A stretch of 64,000 nt of DNA from Artocarpus heterophyllus (taxonomy: Eukaryota > Streptophyta > Magnoliopsida > Rosales > Moraceae): positions 955,330 to 1,019,329 of the forward strand of contig CM046332.1 in the NCBI GenBank assembly GCA_025403435.1, read 5' to 3'. This document shows positions 23,663 to 34,452 of this stretch, piece by piece. How positions within the stretch are numbered: position 1 is the first letter of the stretch; each line of letters opens with the position of its first letter. Position numbers and translations under genes: made by a program. The notes beneath the pieces were generated by a model. It saw nothing but the letters and a program-made list of their open reading frames with translations, was not told where the DNA came from and made no database searches.

Positions 23663-25831
23663 TACATATACACATTTTGCACTCTAAGCCTACAATTTTT
23701 ATACTGTAGGTGGGATGGGTACTTATTTGATGCTAATGTCAGGCAACTTAACCTCGATTTCCCTTCTCGTAGACTCCTATGATCCTGTTGGCCAATTACA
23801 AAGTCATTAGCCAAATTTCACTATGTTTCGATACGAAACATCTGTTAGTTAATAAATCGAGTTGCATTACTATAGACAACTCTAAAAACCACTGGTTTTT
23901 CTTATTTCTATCTAACTTTACCCTATCGTTTCTAACGAAAGACGGGAACCTTTCTAGTCTTTTTCTTATCCCATTGGAAACATTTCAAAGTGGTTCGGGT
24001 TATTTGGGTAAAAATGACGATTTTGCCCTCCGTGGGTCCACTAACCTACCCGAGCTCGATTTCATTATTCTTATGAAAATAACCACATACTAATTTCAAA
24101 ATAACACCCTAGTGGGTTTAATCTCTTTATTCTCAATTATGCCCCATTTTTATTAAACTTTGCGGTTTAGTCCCTGAACTGAAAATTTTGATGATTTTGT
24201 CCCCGGGACTGAAATTTACTTCTTTGCATCAGAATTTTCTATTTTTCTCAAGGATCATTTTTGCTCAAAGTACCATATTCAAAATCCTTTAAGAAATGAC
24301 GTTTTTGCCCTTTTTAAAATTTTTCACAATTTTCACAAATTCGTTGAAAAATCAAAATCTTACAAACGATTTAGTTTTTTGACAAACCTTCCGTGCTACC
24401 TAACAGTTTCATCAAGATCTACAACTTTAGTGTTTTAACTTTTCCCAAAATCTCACTGTATAGGGGTATTTTTGGCCAGGGGTATTTTTGGCCATTTTTC
24501 AATTCTGCCGAGAGAAATCTTTTCCTTTCAATTTAGTCCCTATGGCATTTTTACAAAAATCCATTTCAAACTTGCAATTCTACCCCTGCATAAACCATTC
24601 CATGCCTTAATCAAACAATTCTCATGCTCAAACATTACTTTTACTAAAACTAATATTAAATTTACAAAAACAATACTTTTTGCAAAAATTTGTATTTTGC
24701 ACTATAAATCAAAGTTTCACAACTTAAACTTACTATTCATCACATATACATGAGATTCCATCAAATACATGCTCAAGAACCCACATGGGTTTGAAAGAAT
24801 AGAAATCAAAATAAAATCCATAAAATTTCAAAACTTTAAAACTTAAAACTTACCCAAATGGCACTTTTTTTGATTTCTGGCCTTCAAAGTTCCTTTGAAC
24901 TCCCTCCTAGGTTTCCTTTCCATGCAAAAATACCATGGATTAATTTTTCCTCTTTACCCATGAAAAATCCCTTGAAAACTTATTAAAAAGTTTAGGATTT
25001 TACCTTAAAACTTGTGGGAAATCCTTATACTTGCTTGTAAAACTTTTTTGGGGATATTTTGCAAAGTTTGGGGCCTGAGAAATTTTTTTAGAAGTCTTGG
25101 TTATGGCTGCCGGAGCTTGGAGCAAAAGAAAGGAAATGAAGTTTTGTGATAACCATGCATTAAATGCTTCCTTATCACATTTGATGACTTATGGTCATCC
25201 ATTAGACTACCCTAGGTGTCCTCATCTTATTGGGCCACATTGCATGGCTTGTTGGCCCAATAGAATTCAAGCAAATGTCCATTTTATGGAATTAAAAATT
25301 TATACTGTGTAATTTTTCACCACACAGTATTTTTCCTATACTGCCGTGGTCAAATCAATGTACTTTTTATCCTTAGACTGTATAAAAATATTTAACTTAC
25401 TTTTCGTTTACTTTTGGAGGCCAATCATAACATTTTTCGTATCTGCGTTTTCATTTAGCAGTATACTTATACTGCTTTGGCCTCCTCTTTACCCCTGATT
25501 TGGGTTTGGACAACTTCTATATCCTGTTTACATTCTAATCACCCACTTATTTATATCACAATTTTACAATTAATCGTGATATAAAATTTATTTTATGGAT
25601 ATTATTTACAAATTTTTGAGTAATTAAACTCATAAAACCTGTATTCGGTAATATCCAACATTGCATCACATTTACCATAAAATTTACATTCAATGCCGTT
25701 TATTCCTAATTTATTGTAATTTTTACAAAAATTACAATTTTTACAACAATTTACATTTTTAAAAGTAAATTCATTAATTAAACCCAATTAAATATTAGGT
25801 TTTATTAATGACATTTTTCTCGGTCATTACA
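23663..25831 (+). other. Remainder of the Gypsy-type LTR, no genes
   Basis: AT-rich sequence with sparse ORFs up to the LTR end at 25831. I see no protein match and no internal boundary, in keeping with it being part of one long LTR. Confidence 0.6.
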
Positions 25832-26759
25832 GGGCCCACTATTTATCTCAGGATTAAGATACAATACAAATGATTGTCTAAAGTGAATCGATTTGTCGAG
25901 ACATAATTATTAATCCAAATTTGTTCACTTTATGTCCCGATCCAACACATTGTCACCTACGACAACGTGCCAATGTTTCTATTCACAGAGTTCACCTCTG
26001 ATGGTCAAGACAAACCATCTCCCAATAGGGATATAGATAACATAACAATCTTTACATGAATAAAGCGCCCAACTTTATTCTCTCGATTGTGGATTTTACA
26101 ATTTAGACCGTCACCTTAAGAATCATGTCTTCCGCATAATCTGTCCATCAAATGTCCAATTCTTAAAGGTTTAGACTAACAGTCTCAAACTATTGTTTGC
26201 TTATCATACATTTAACAAATATGAACGTAAAGAGGACAAGATTTGGTGTATAAACATTAAATAAATTCTTTATTGATAAAAACGTCTTCAAAAACTTATT
26301 ATATTTTTACTCCTTAAGGCATACATGTCTAACAATTCTAATTTTAGTAAAAATCAAATTGACTGATCTAAATCTGAACTCAAAGCAGTAAAAGAAATCA
26401 ATAATCAATCAAAAAGATGACCCAACTTTTTTTTTTTTTAACTTTTCTAGGAACTTTTTTATACGTTGGAGTGTTTTTTTTTTCAATTTGTTTTTTAATT
26501 AATTTTTATAAAAATATAAGTAGGCAATTTCATTATTATGTCCTTTAAAATTAGGACATGTGCTAACACATGCAAGTTTTGGTTAGGTTTTAGATTAATT
26601 TTGACGAAAGTCTATTAATTGCTAAGATTTTAAGAGTTGAAGGATTGTTTTGTCAAAATTAAAAAAGGACCAAAATGTCAACTATTAAAGAGTTAAAAGA
26701 TCACCAATGCAAATTACTTTTAAAAAAATTCCTTTTTTTCACAAATAAATTAAAGGGTT

Positions 26760-27238
26760 ATTTATTTTTTTATACCATGTATTTTAAGTTTATTTAAATA
26801 ATATACCTTCAGTTTTGATTTTATCAACTTTATACATTCACATTTAATTTAATACATAAATTTATATCTTTGTTTAATTAATCTTAAATTTTGACCTAAG
26901 AAATTGTACAAAATACCCTCAAATTAAAAAGAAGATAACTTTAAAAACTTAAAAAAGACTTTGTACTAAAGTTTTTGCCTTAAAAATGTATAGAATACAT
27001 TCACAAATAGATGTTTTGTGTGTTTTTATATTGTTTTTTCTTTTTTTTTAAAGTTTTGATTTTTTTATCTCTTACTTAAGGATAATTTTGTCATTTTAAG
27101 TGTCAAAACTATCTATCGATTAAGATAAAGTATAAATTTATATATTAAATATAATATAAAAATATATATTTGATGAGATCTAAAATCAAGACATAGTTTT
27201 AAAATCTAACTAAAATAAAAGGTATATAATGATAAATA
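26760..27238. mobile_element. Long inverted-repeat (foldback/MITE-like) element
   Basis: The left arm (about 26760-26945) pairs with the right arm (about 27050-27238): TTTATACC with GGTATATAA, ATACATAAATTTATA with TATAAATTTATATA, and TTTTGAC with GTCAAAA, in mirrored order over some 160 bp. The centre is AT-rich with no ORF. It lies about 160 bp upstream of the E2F-like sites of the next gene. Exact ends and target duplication were not resolved. Confidence 0.6.
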
Positions 27239-27400
27239 TAAATGCACATAAATGCCTGAATGGTATGTTCCGTTTGGCCATCTTTTTTCTTTTTTTGTTT
27301 TTGTGCGAGAATGTTCCGTTAGGACAAGGGGCATAACGGTAAATCCAAAAAAAGAGACACGAACCTCCCTGAGTTCCCGGAACTTCCCACGTTAGCACTC

Positions 27401-27425
27401 ATTGGCGCCACTTTTCGTTTCCCGC
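27401..27425 (+). promoter_or_regulatory. E2F-like sites in the cohesin gene promoter
   Basis: TTTCCCGC at 27418-27425 is an exact E2F consensus (TTTSSCGC), and TTGGCGCC lies 8 bp upstream at 27402-27409. Both are about 230-250 bp before the start codon. E2F control is established for many plant S-phase genes; for this gene it is inferred from the motif only. Confidence 0.5.
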
Positions 27426-27651
27426 GCTCTCTCTCCTTCGAGTTTCCCGTTCTCTCTCCAAACCCTAAAAATAAAAATCCCTAATTTCTCTCTCTATCTA
27501 TCTATCTATATATTCATACGGAATCTTCATTTCTATAAATTTACAGTCTCAATCCCAGAAAACTACTACTGTTACACTCTACAATATTGTGAAGTACATC
27601 TCTCTCTCTCTTGCTTTTTCTCTCTAGAAGAAGAAAAGGAGAGAGAAGAAG

Positions 27652-30600
27652 ATGTTTTACTCGCAGACGTTTCTGGCTCGGAAAGGGCCTTTGGGAACTG
27701 TTTGGTGCGCGGCGCATATGCAGAGCCGCCTCAAGAAGTCCCACTACACCTCCACTGACATTCTCTCCACCGTCGGTCTGTCTTCGTTTCCTTCTTTTCT
27801 TTTCCTTTTTAAATTTCCATTTTTTTATGAAATAAGGGAAAAAGTTTTCAGCTTGATTTAAGTTCAATCTGGCGATTTGGCTTCTGATGAATGTTTAATC
27901 TTGAAATTTTTGCACAGATATCGAAATGGAGTTTTTGAGTGTTTGGGTATAATGGGCAACTATTTTTTTGTATTTTATTTTATTTTTCTACAAAAGTCGA
28001 GATTTTTATGTTTTGATATAGAATCAGTACTGGGGGGAACAATCTGATTATTGTTTATTTTTGATGTTATTATTTTTCTTTGAAACGAGATGTTGATGTT
28101 TATCAGTATACAGAGAGATTGATTATCTTATGAATATTTAATTTTGCATTTTGTTGTAGCATTTTTCATTTTCTTATTGAATTAAAAATCTTTGACTCAA
28201 TTTTTCTTTTTCTTTTTCTTTATGTACTATTGTTGTATCGCATGATTATCTATATCAATTTTCAAGTAGCTATTAAAAAAAAAAATCTTGTGTCCAAATA
28301 AAGGTGCTTTAAATAAAGAAAAACAAAAAAACATGTTTCTAAGCAGTTCTTGGGATTCTTTGTGACTGCGCACGTGTTCTCTATTGATTGTAGATTACTT
28401 CAAGTGGATTTTAGGTTACGTTAAACAATCATGATTATCCTACTTTCATTTTATCATTTTAGATTTAAGATCAGTTAATAAAAATTCTGATCGAAACATA
28501 TCTTATGACATAGAACGCATAATGTTTCCGGAGGTACCCCTTGCACTGAGACTGTCGAGTCACCTTTTGCTGGGTGTTGTTCGAATATACTCGAAGAAAG
28601 TCGAGATCCTCTACGATGATTGCAATGCTGTTTTGATTCGCTTGAGGAAGGCCTTTGCTTCTGTAGACCTTAATTTGCCAGAGGACGCAAGACAGGCACC
28701 TGTTCATGCCATCACTTTGCCGGATACATTTGACCTCGATGCTATGGATTTGGATGATAACTTGAATCTTGACGGGTATAATTTTCTTCAAGCCTTTCTT
28801 TCTTTCTTTCTTTCTTTTTCTTTTTTCTTTTTAATCTGTTGATCTGCTTTGTACTCTCCATGTTTACTACAGTGTTTTTTCTTTCTTCGTTCAGGACTAA
28901 CGACCATCATCACCGGAGTCAAGAGGACATCACATTAATTGGTATCTAAAAGTTGTAGATTCTCCACTGTTCTCTTTCTCTTTGTTCGTTGTTTTCAATT
29001 CTAGATTCTCAGCAACTTATTTGTAACTTTATCCGACAGATCAAATTCCAATTGGAACAGAGCCTTATGTTTCTATATCTTTTGATGAGGTGAATTGGTT
29101 TTCATTGCCTAGCTCATTGTTTCTCATCTGCTTATGTTAGTATTTTAACTTAAGGGAACTATTTTCATTGTTACTGACAAAAAGCTTGGTTGCTTTTAGG
29201 ATATTATGATTGATATCTCACACCCAACTGGGATTCCCAATCCATCTGGACCAGCTGCGGACCACAAGTATCGAAGTTTTTTGTTTCCTTTCTTTTTCTT
29301 TATCTTTTTTTTTTTTTTGACTTCTCTGATTCTTTGTTTGAGGAAACCTCATTGTTTACCTTGGTCCTATTGTTACAGTGCTTTGCCTACAGCTTCAGTG
29401 AACACCAATGATGGTGTTCCTTGTCCAAGCAATCAGATTGGCAAAGAAGATATAAGGCATACTGAAGAAAATGTGCGTCCTGATTTTATTGGACATGAAT
29501 TTCCAGATTTTGTTTTCCAAGATACTGGTCCAAGTAATGATGCAGAAATGCACGATTTGAGGCGTAGTAGTGATAATTCCTCTGAAGATATTCCAGAAGT
29601 TGAGGTCATGCGCAACGCTGTCCCTGATAGTTTGGGGAACCCTCCACTTTATCCAAGTAATGACTTTGCCGAGCCACAAGCATCGTTAGACCAAATAATA
29701 AATGAGAAAGAAACTCTTTCTCCAATTATTGAAAATAATTTAAATTCTGGAGGAGAGACTCTGCCGTTCCAGCCAAGTTCAGGACCACATGCATCAGCTC
29801 CTTCTCTGCATGAAGCTCTGCTTAATGATAAAGCACCTGTTTCGTTTGGTAAGTGCGTTATTATTCATCATTTGCATGACATGCATTGTTGGGGTCATTT
29901 GCACCTATTTGTTTTGCATCTTGAATTTTTTTTTCCCTCCTCATGTTGCAGCCATTCGTTCAACACCACCGGTTGAGAAACCACAAGCAAGACCAAGAAA
30001 GAGAAAACAGAGAAAACAGTGTTTTGATGAAGCCCCGGTGTTGACTAATAAGTATGATTTGTTATATGATCAAGTTATTTTAATGATATTCTCGTCTCGT
30101 ATTGCTTACTTATATGAGGTTGTGATATTTGTAGGTTTATGAAGAAGGCACTTGAAGATCCTAGCGAATTAAAGCGCAAAAGGAAGAAGATTCCCTACTC
30201 TGCCTTGGGCATATGGAAATTGGAGAAGAATTTAAGAAAGGAAAAAGTTTTCTTTGAGCCTCTAATAACTGGTGAGTGGTATTGGCATCACTTTCCCTTT
30301 ACCACTTCTAGTTTGTTAGGTTCCTCCTATTGAACAAGAGGGACTTTGGGTGTCTTTCTGCAGGGTTGTGCTTGGATCTTCGTAATGTTTTTGACAAGGA
30401 TCATATTTCAACAAAACTGCAGTCTTTAAAGGTAGCCTCCTCCGATTCTGGAGATGCGAGATCACCTGCTCTGGAAACTGAAGCTTTCCCAGAGGGTGCA
30501 GTTGCCCAATCGCCTGCTGCTGCAACTGAAGCCTCACCACAGCATAGGAGCGAACAACTTCAGACCCCTACTCATGATTATGCCCAGGAAATTGAACATC

Positions 30601-32380
30601 TTAGGCATGTTGTAAGTGATAATGAGCCGAGTGTCTTACCTGACTTCATTCCCTTGCCTAGAGTGACGCCTTCACGTGGAGTGCGTGACATCAGTCCTTC
30701 CACAACTCAAATTTTGGGCTCAACTCCAGTCACGATGGCAGAAACTACTATTGGAACAGGAGTGTTTCCGTCACCAGATTTTCTGGCTTCAACCGGACTT
30801 GGTGAGTCTGACCTGGAGACACCAGCATTTTTTAACGAGCATACCGATCTGGAAAACACTCGTCTCTCAGATGTTCCAGAGTTGAATTCTGCAGCAGAAG
30901 TGGATGTAAGTTATTCATGTCTCTGCAATATCGCCTATTCTAGTAGCTTTAAGAGCTTTCTACATTATTATTGTTATTTTTTTCATTCTATTAATGCTGT
31001 CTATTCTAGTAGCTTTGAGAGCACTTTCTTAAATAAGAAAAGTGCAAGATATGTAGGCATTTGTCCCTCAAAAAAAAAAAAAAAGAAAAAGAAAAAAGAA
31101 AAAAGAAAAAAGAAAAAAGATATGTAGCATTTGAATTGTCTTGAGTTACACAGAAATTTAAAGCTCTTGCCATAAAGCAAGTTGTTTAGACTAAAATGCA
31201 TGTATAATTTTTCAAGGTTCTTTGGGCCCCCTGTTTTTTCAATTGTCAATTTTATGGTAGGGTTATGGTTCTAGATCTGTAAAGAAGAAAAGAATTATTT
31301 CTTTTTTGTTTCTGAGTACTTACCTTGAATACTTATTTCTCTATTGAAGCTAAATGGTGTTTGATACTTGTTAAGCTTTCTCTTAATCTATGGAATTCGG
31401 TGAATTAACCCGAATGAAGTGAACAGTGAGCAGCATGGATAATACCCTTTGCCAATTTGCAGTTTTGGATTGGGCAAAATTTAACTATCTGTGTTGTTTC
31501 TTTGTAGGAACTCTTTTTTCTGGAAGCAGACAATAATACACCAGCAGGTCACTTGATAATTTTTTCATTTATTCTTTGTTTTGAATTAAAGCTATAAAGT
31601 AGACAATGCTCTTATTGCTTGCTTCGGAGAGTAAGATTTATTTGGACACGGGTTTATTGTTTCACTTTTGCTCTTATCTCTTGTTACAGCAGGATCTCAA
31701 GGAACACATGGAGTTGATTCCTTGTCTGTCAGGACCAGGTTCTGCTTCTTTTCAATACATTTTTCCCGGTTTTTAGAAAATTTATGATGTACAAAATGAA
31801 AGATGGTGTGCTTACTGAGACTTCATCATTCTTCTGATGTCTGGTTATCAGGGCTGTGGCTCAATATTTAAAAAGACAGTCTCAGTCTCCTATCACCCCG
31901 ATATCTGAGAATCCATCCGAAGATCTCAGTTTGAACAAGCTGCTGAAGGGAAAGACAAGAAAGCTATGTGCCCGAATGTTCTTTGAAACACTGGTGATTA
32001 TATGAGACTTCTTGTTTTAGTCGTATGACCTATATTAGCTGTTTTGATCAGAAGCTAGTATATCGATACTTCGGGTGCAAAATGAATCTTGTTTAATAGG
32101 TCCACAGTTTAGATACCTTTTCTGCGGTAAAAAGAAAAAGAAAATAGAACTTTGTGAAAGGGATAGACTTCTGCTGCTTTTGTGAAAAGCCATTCAACTT
32201 TTTATTGTATCCATTAAAAAAAAAAAAAAACACAACTAACTATTGGCATGCTAATGGATGAATATTTACGATTGCTATCAGATTTTGAAGAGTAATGGTC
32301 TAATTGATGTGGCACAAGAGGAGCCATATGGTGATGTCACCTTGACGCTAACTCCAGCACTTTCGAAGGCTCAAATCTAA
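27652..32380 (+). CDS. SYN3: Cohesin alpha-kleisin, SYN3/RAD21.2-like, 13 exons
   Basis: Kleisin subunit closing the cohesin ring around sister chromatids. Exons: 27652-27775, 28514-28775, 28895-28941, 29040-29089, 29200-29267, 29379-29848, 29952-30051, 30135-30271, 30364-30905, 31508-31547, 31690-31738, 31852-31993 and 32282-32380. All are GT-AG and keep phase, giving 2130 nt, 709 aa (Arabidopsis SYN3 is about 690). The N-terminal Rad21/Rec8 domain (about 1-105) starts MFYSQTFLARKGPLG and contains LLLGVVRIYSKKVE; the C-terminal winged-helix domain (about 650-705) contains RKLCARMFFETL. The central part is acidic, Ser/Pro-rich and poorly conserved, with a basic RPRKRKQRKQ stretch. EVEVMR (257-262) fits the separase consensus ExExxR. 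The start and KSHYTST-type N-terminus favour SYN3 over SYN2/SYN4; REC8/SYN1 starts differently. Exon 11 has a CAGCAG tandem acceptor. Confidence 0.93.
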
Positions 32381-32400
32381 GTTATGTTATTTCTGTGCTG

Positions 32401-32928
32401 GTAAGTTTTTTATTCTGACTGCTGTACTGCATATGGGTTCCGTTTATATACGTGTGTGTGTGTGTGTATGTATGGCTTTTCTGCGGTCCCCCTCGCTTGT
32501 AATACTTAAAAAAAAAGAATAATAAAATTACATAATGGTTATTGAACATAATGTTGATGTTGAGTTGCATAACATAGTTTTTGTATGACTAAATTTTTTG
32601 TTGTAACGCCGATCTAGCATCGATAGACGTTGAGGACTTGTCATAGTCGTTAGATGATTAAATTTCTCAGTGCTACGTCAATCAAATGCTAATGTTATGA
32701 TACATTTTTCTCTTGTACGTGTTATTCTGGAGGGACTTCCTAGAAAAACCCCGCAAACACCTGCAGCTGTGCTTTAAATGTTTGCTCTTTGTTTCTTTTG
32801 AATTGCTTCAATTAGTGTCTGCATCTGAATAGCTAACTTCACCTTTCATTTGTCAAGTACTTACTGGATTCTTTTCAGATTATACCAATGACTAACAAAG
32901 ACTAATCTTAGTTTTCTTTGCATTACAG
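32401..32928 (+). other. Probable intron in the 3' UTR of the SYN3-like gene
   Basis: GTAAGT begins 20 nt after the stop codon and a TTTGCATTACAG acceptor ends at 32928, followed by non-coding exon-like sequence. The junction would lie within 50 nt of the stop, so it need not trigger nonsense-mediated decay. A (TG)n tract lies at about 32452-32468. Confidence 0.45.
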
Positions 32929-34452
32929 TCAGTGGGGTAAAGGACGGCAACAAAGAGAAGCAGTGTCAACCGTTTGTATAGAAATGGGAACGTCAAATTT
33001 TTGACTTGATGAGAAATCTTAGTGGCGCATATGTAATTATTTATTTTTTGTAATCAGCAGTCGGCTTAGCAAGTATTTATAGTTTCCTTTGCTTTTTGTT
33101 TATAGAACTACAAAATTATGTTGGGCAAAAAGAAAATCAAAGTTAAAGCATTTCTCTTGAAAAATCCATTGATAGTGTTTATAAAATTGGAGCCTTCTGT
33201 TGAAAATTCAGGGTCAGCGTTTGGTTGATCATGGAAAATGATCAACATTTGATTTGTGATCTTATGAAATGTAATCACCAAGGAAGAAATTTTGTACCCA
33301 GGATTCTGAAAAGCAAGGATATACTAGGAATTTGATTTCATGGTGCTCCTAACTTCTGAACAAAATGGTCTGAAAACTCTTCTAATGCTTGAAAAAGAGA
33401 GAGAAAAAAGAAAATATGAGAAGAAAAGAAAAGAATCAAAATTTTAATGAAGGTGAAATCAGTTTCGATATGGTGCTCGCATTGGTCTGATCTTTTCCTC
33501 ATGCCTAATCACCATTTGCCGTATATGGAAGGAAAAAAAATATGAAAGTGCAAAGACACCCGTCTTAAAGAATCAAATAAATACGATTGTGTCTTGCTAA
33601 AGGTACAAGTTTTGAGGGATTTTACATTGAGGGCGCCCTACTACAAGGTCTACAGGGTCTGATGAGATTATTGATTATGACCGTAGAATTTAAGTCAAAC
33701 AATGTGCGTCGTACTAGACTGAATATTAAACCGTTTTAGTAGTGTTTTCAAAAACAGTTGAAAAAGATTTTGTTTTGAAAAATGAAAATTTTTAAAGAAT
33801 TATACAGAAAGTATCTTTGAAATTTTTACCTTAAAAAATATACAAAAATATTTCTAAAAACCCCAAAACAATGTCAAATAGGGTAAAAAGAACCATTACA
33901 CTCGCTCTATAAGCATTGTCTGATTTAAATTATACAAATTATACGGTCAAGGTCAAAATTCCTGCCGGTGGGGTGCAAAAATTTTAGGGGATGGGCTACA
34001 AACATTGAGAAGACAATTTGTACAATAGAAGAAAAAAATTTACGATTTTATTTTTTCAATTTACAAAAAAAAAAATGTACGATTTTATTTCACAAACACA
34101 CGCACGAATTTGAGGCGCCCAAAAACTTGACCTGCCCTTTTTTTTTTTTTTTTTTTAATGTTTTTTCCGCTTTGGACGAGGAAGAATGGTACGAATACGA
34201 TGATGAGATTCTACGCAGAGTTCCGTATTTCTTTTCAGGCTTTTTATTTGCGAAAACAAATTAAAAGTTTGGCATTTTAGCACCTGCATATGAAAAGAAT
34301 CAGCTAACGGATACTTCAACAAGTGTATAAGTCGAATAAACTTTTTTGCCCCCCCCATCCCCACAAGGACGAGGAGCCTTAACCATCTCCTCTAGAAAGT
34401 AAAAAATGTAACAAACAAAAAGCCTTGACTAGACATGATCAAAAGGTGAAAA
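32929..34452. other. Intergenic region between the SYN3-like and PPR genes
   Basis: Presumed 3' UTR of the cohesin gene at the left, then AT-rich DNA with a MITE copy (33731-33886), poly-A and poly-T runs, and the promoter of the PPR gene at the right. I found no convincing additional gene. Confidence 0.55.
33731..33886 (-). mobile_element. MITE-like element, copy 2 (inverted)
   Basis: Reverse complement of the element at 9774-9938. The ends here read CCGTTTTAGTAGTG and CAATGTCAAATAGGG, closer than copy 1 to the TTTGACATTG/AGTAGTGTTTT ends of common plant hAT-type MITEs. Confidence 0.55.

Larger units (their letters stand above)
12793..25831 (+). mobile_element. Gypsy-type solo LTR nested in the Copia LTR, itself interrupted
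   Basis: It begins TGTCACAACCC and ends GGTCATTACA (TG...CA), flanked by an exact GGGCC duplication (12788-12792 and 25832-25836). Without the inner Copia element it is about 3.38 kb (12793-13508 plus 23163-25831) and has no coding capacity. Ends of this type and this length fit the long LTRs of chromovirus (Tekay/Del-like) Gypsy elements, so a solo LTR is the simplest reading; the lineage and orientation are inferred. It contains the 72-bp tandem repeat. Confidence 0.75.
11282..26334 (-). mobile_element. Copia solo LTR (minus), split by a nested insertion
   Basis: LTR sequence occupies 11282-12792 and resumes at 25837, after the duplicated GGGCC, to 26334; together this is about 2.0 kb, one full LTR. 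It starts TGTTGAAAAAATAATACGC and ends CATGTCTAACA. The exact 5-bp duplication ATTCT (11277-11281 and 26335-26339) proves a solo LTR from one original insertion. The join across the nest is confirmed by the uninterrupted copy at 41359-43396, which reads CAACGGGCCCACTATT at the same place. Confidence 0.93.
26340..27651. other. Intergenic DNA, promoter and 5' UTR of the SYN3-like gene
   Basis: AT-rich to about 27300. It includes an inverted-repeat element (26760-27238), then E2F-like sites and an AAACCCTAA telobox (27460-27468), then a CT-rich leader typical of plant 5' UTRs. ORFs overlapping the leader are shadows. Confidence 0.6.

Noticed and set aside
23137..23782. Long repetitive ORFs on both strands (154 and 175 codons, rich in Tyr, Ile, Val)
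   Set aside because: They are translations of a 72-bp tandem repeat whose length is divisible by three; mirrored frames on both strands and the lack of any domain show that they are not genes.
27402..27867. ORFs overlapping the start of the cohesin gene on both strands
   Set aside because: The frame starting at 27652 matches the kleisin N-terminus and splices correctly; the others are shadows in the leader and exon 1.
33620..34135. GGGCGCC words at both ends as a possible transposon terminal repeat
   Set aside because: The word is itself nearly palindromic, flanks do not match beyond it and no target duplication is visible.
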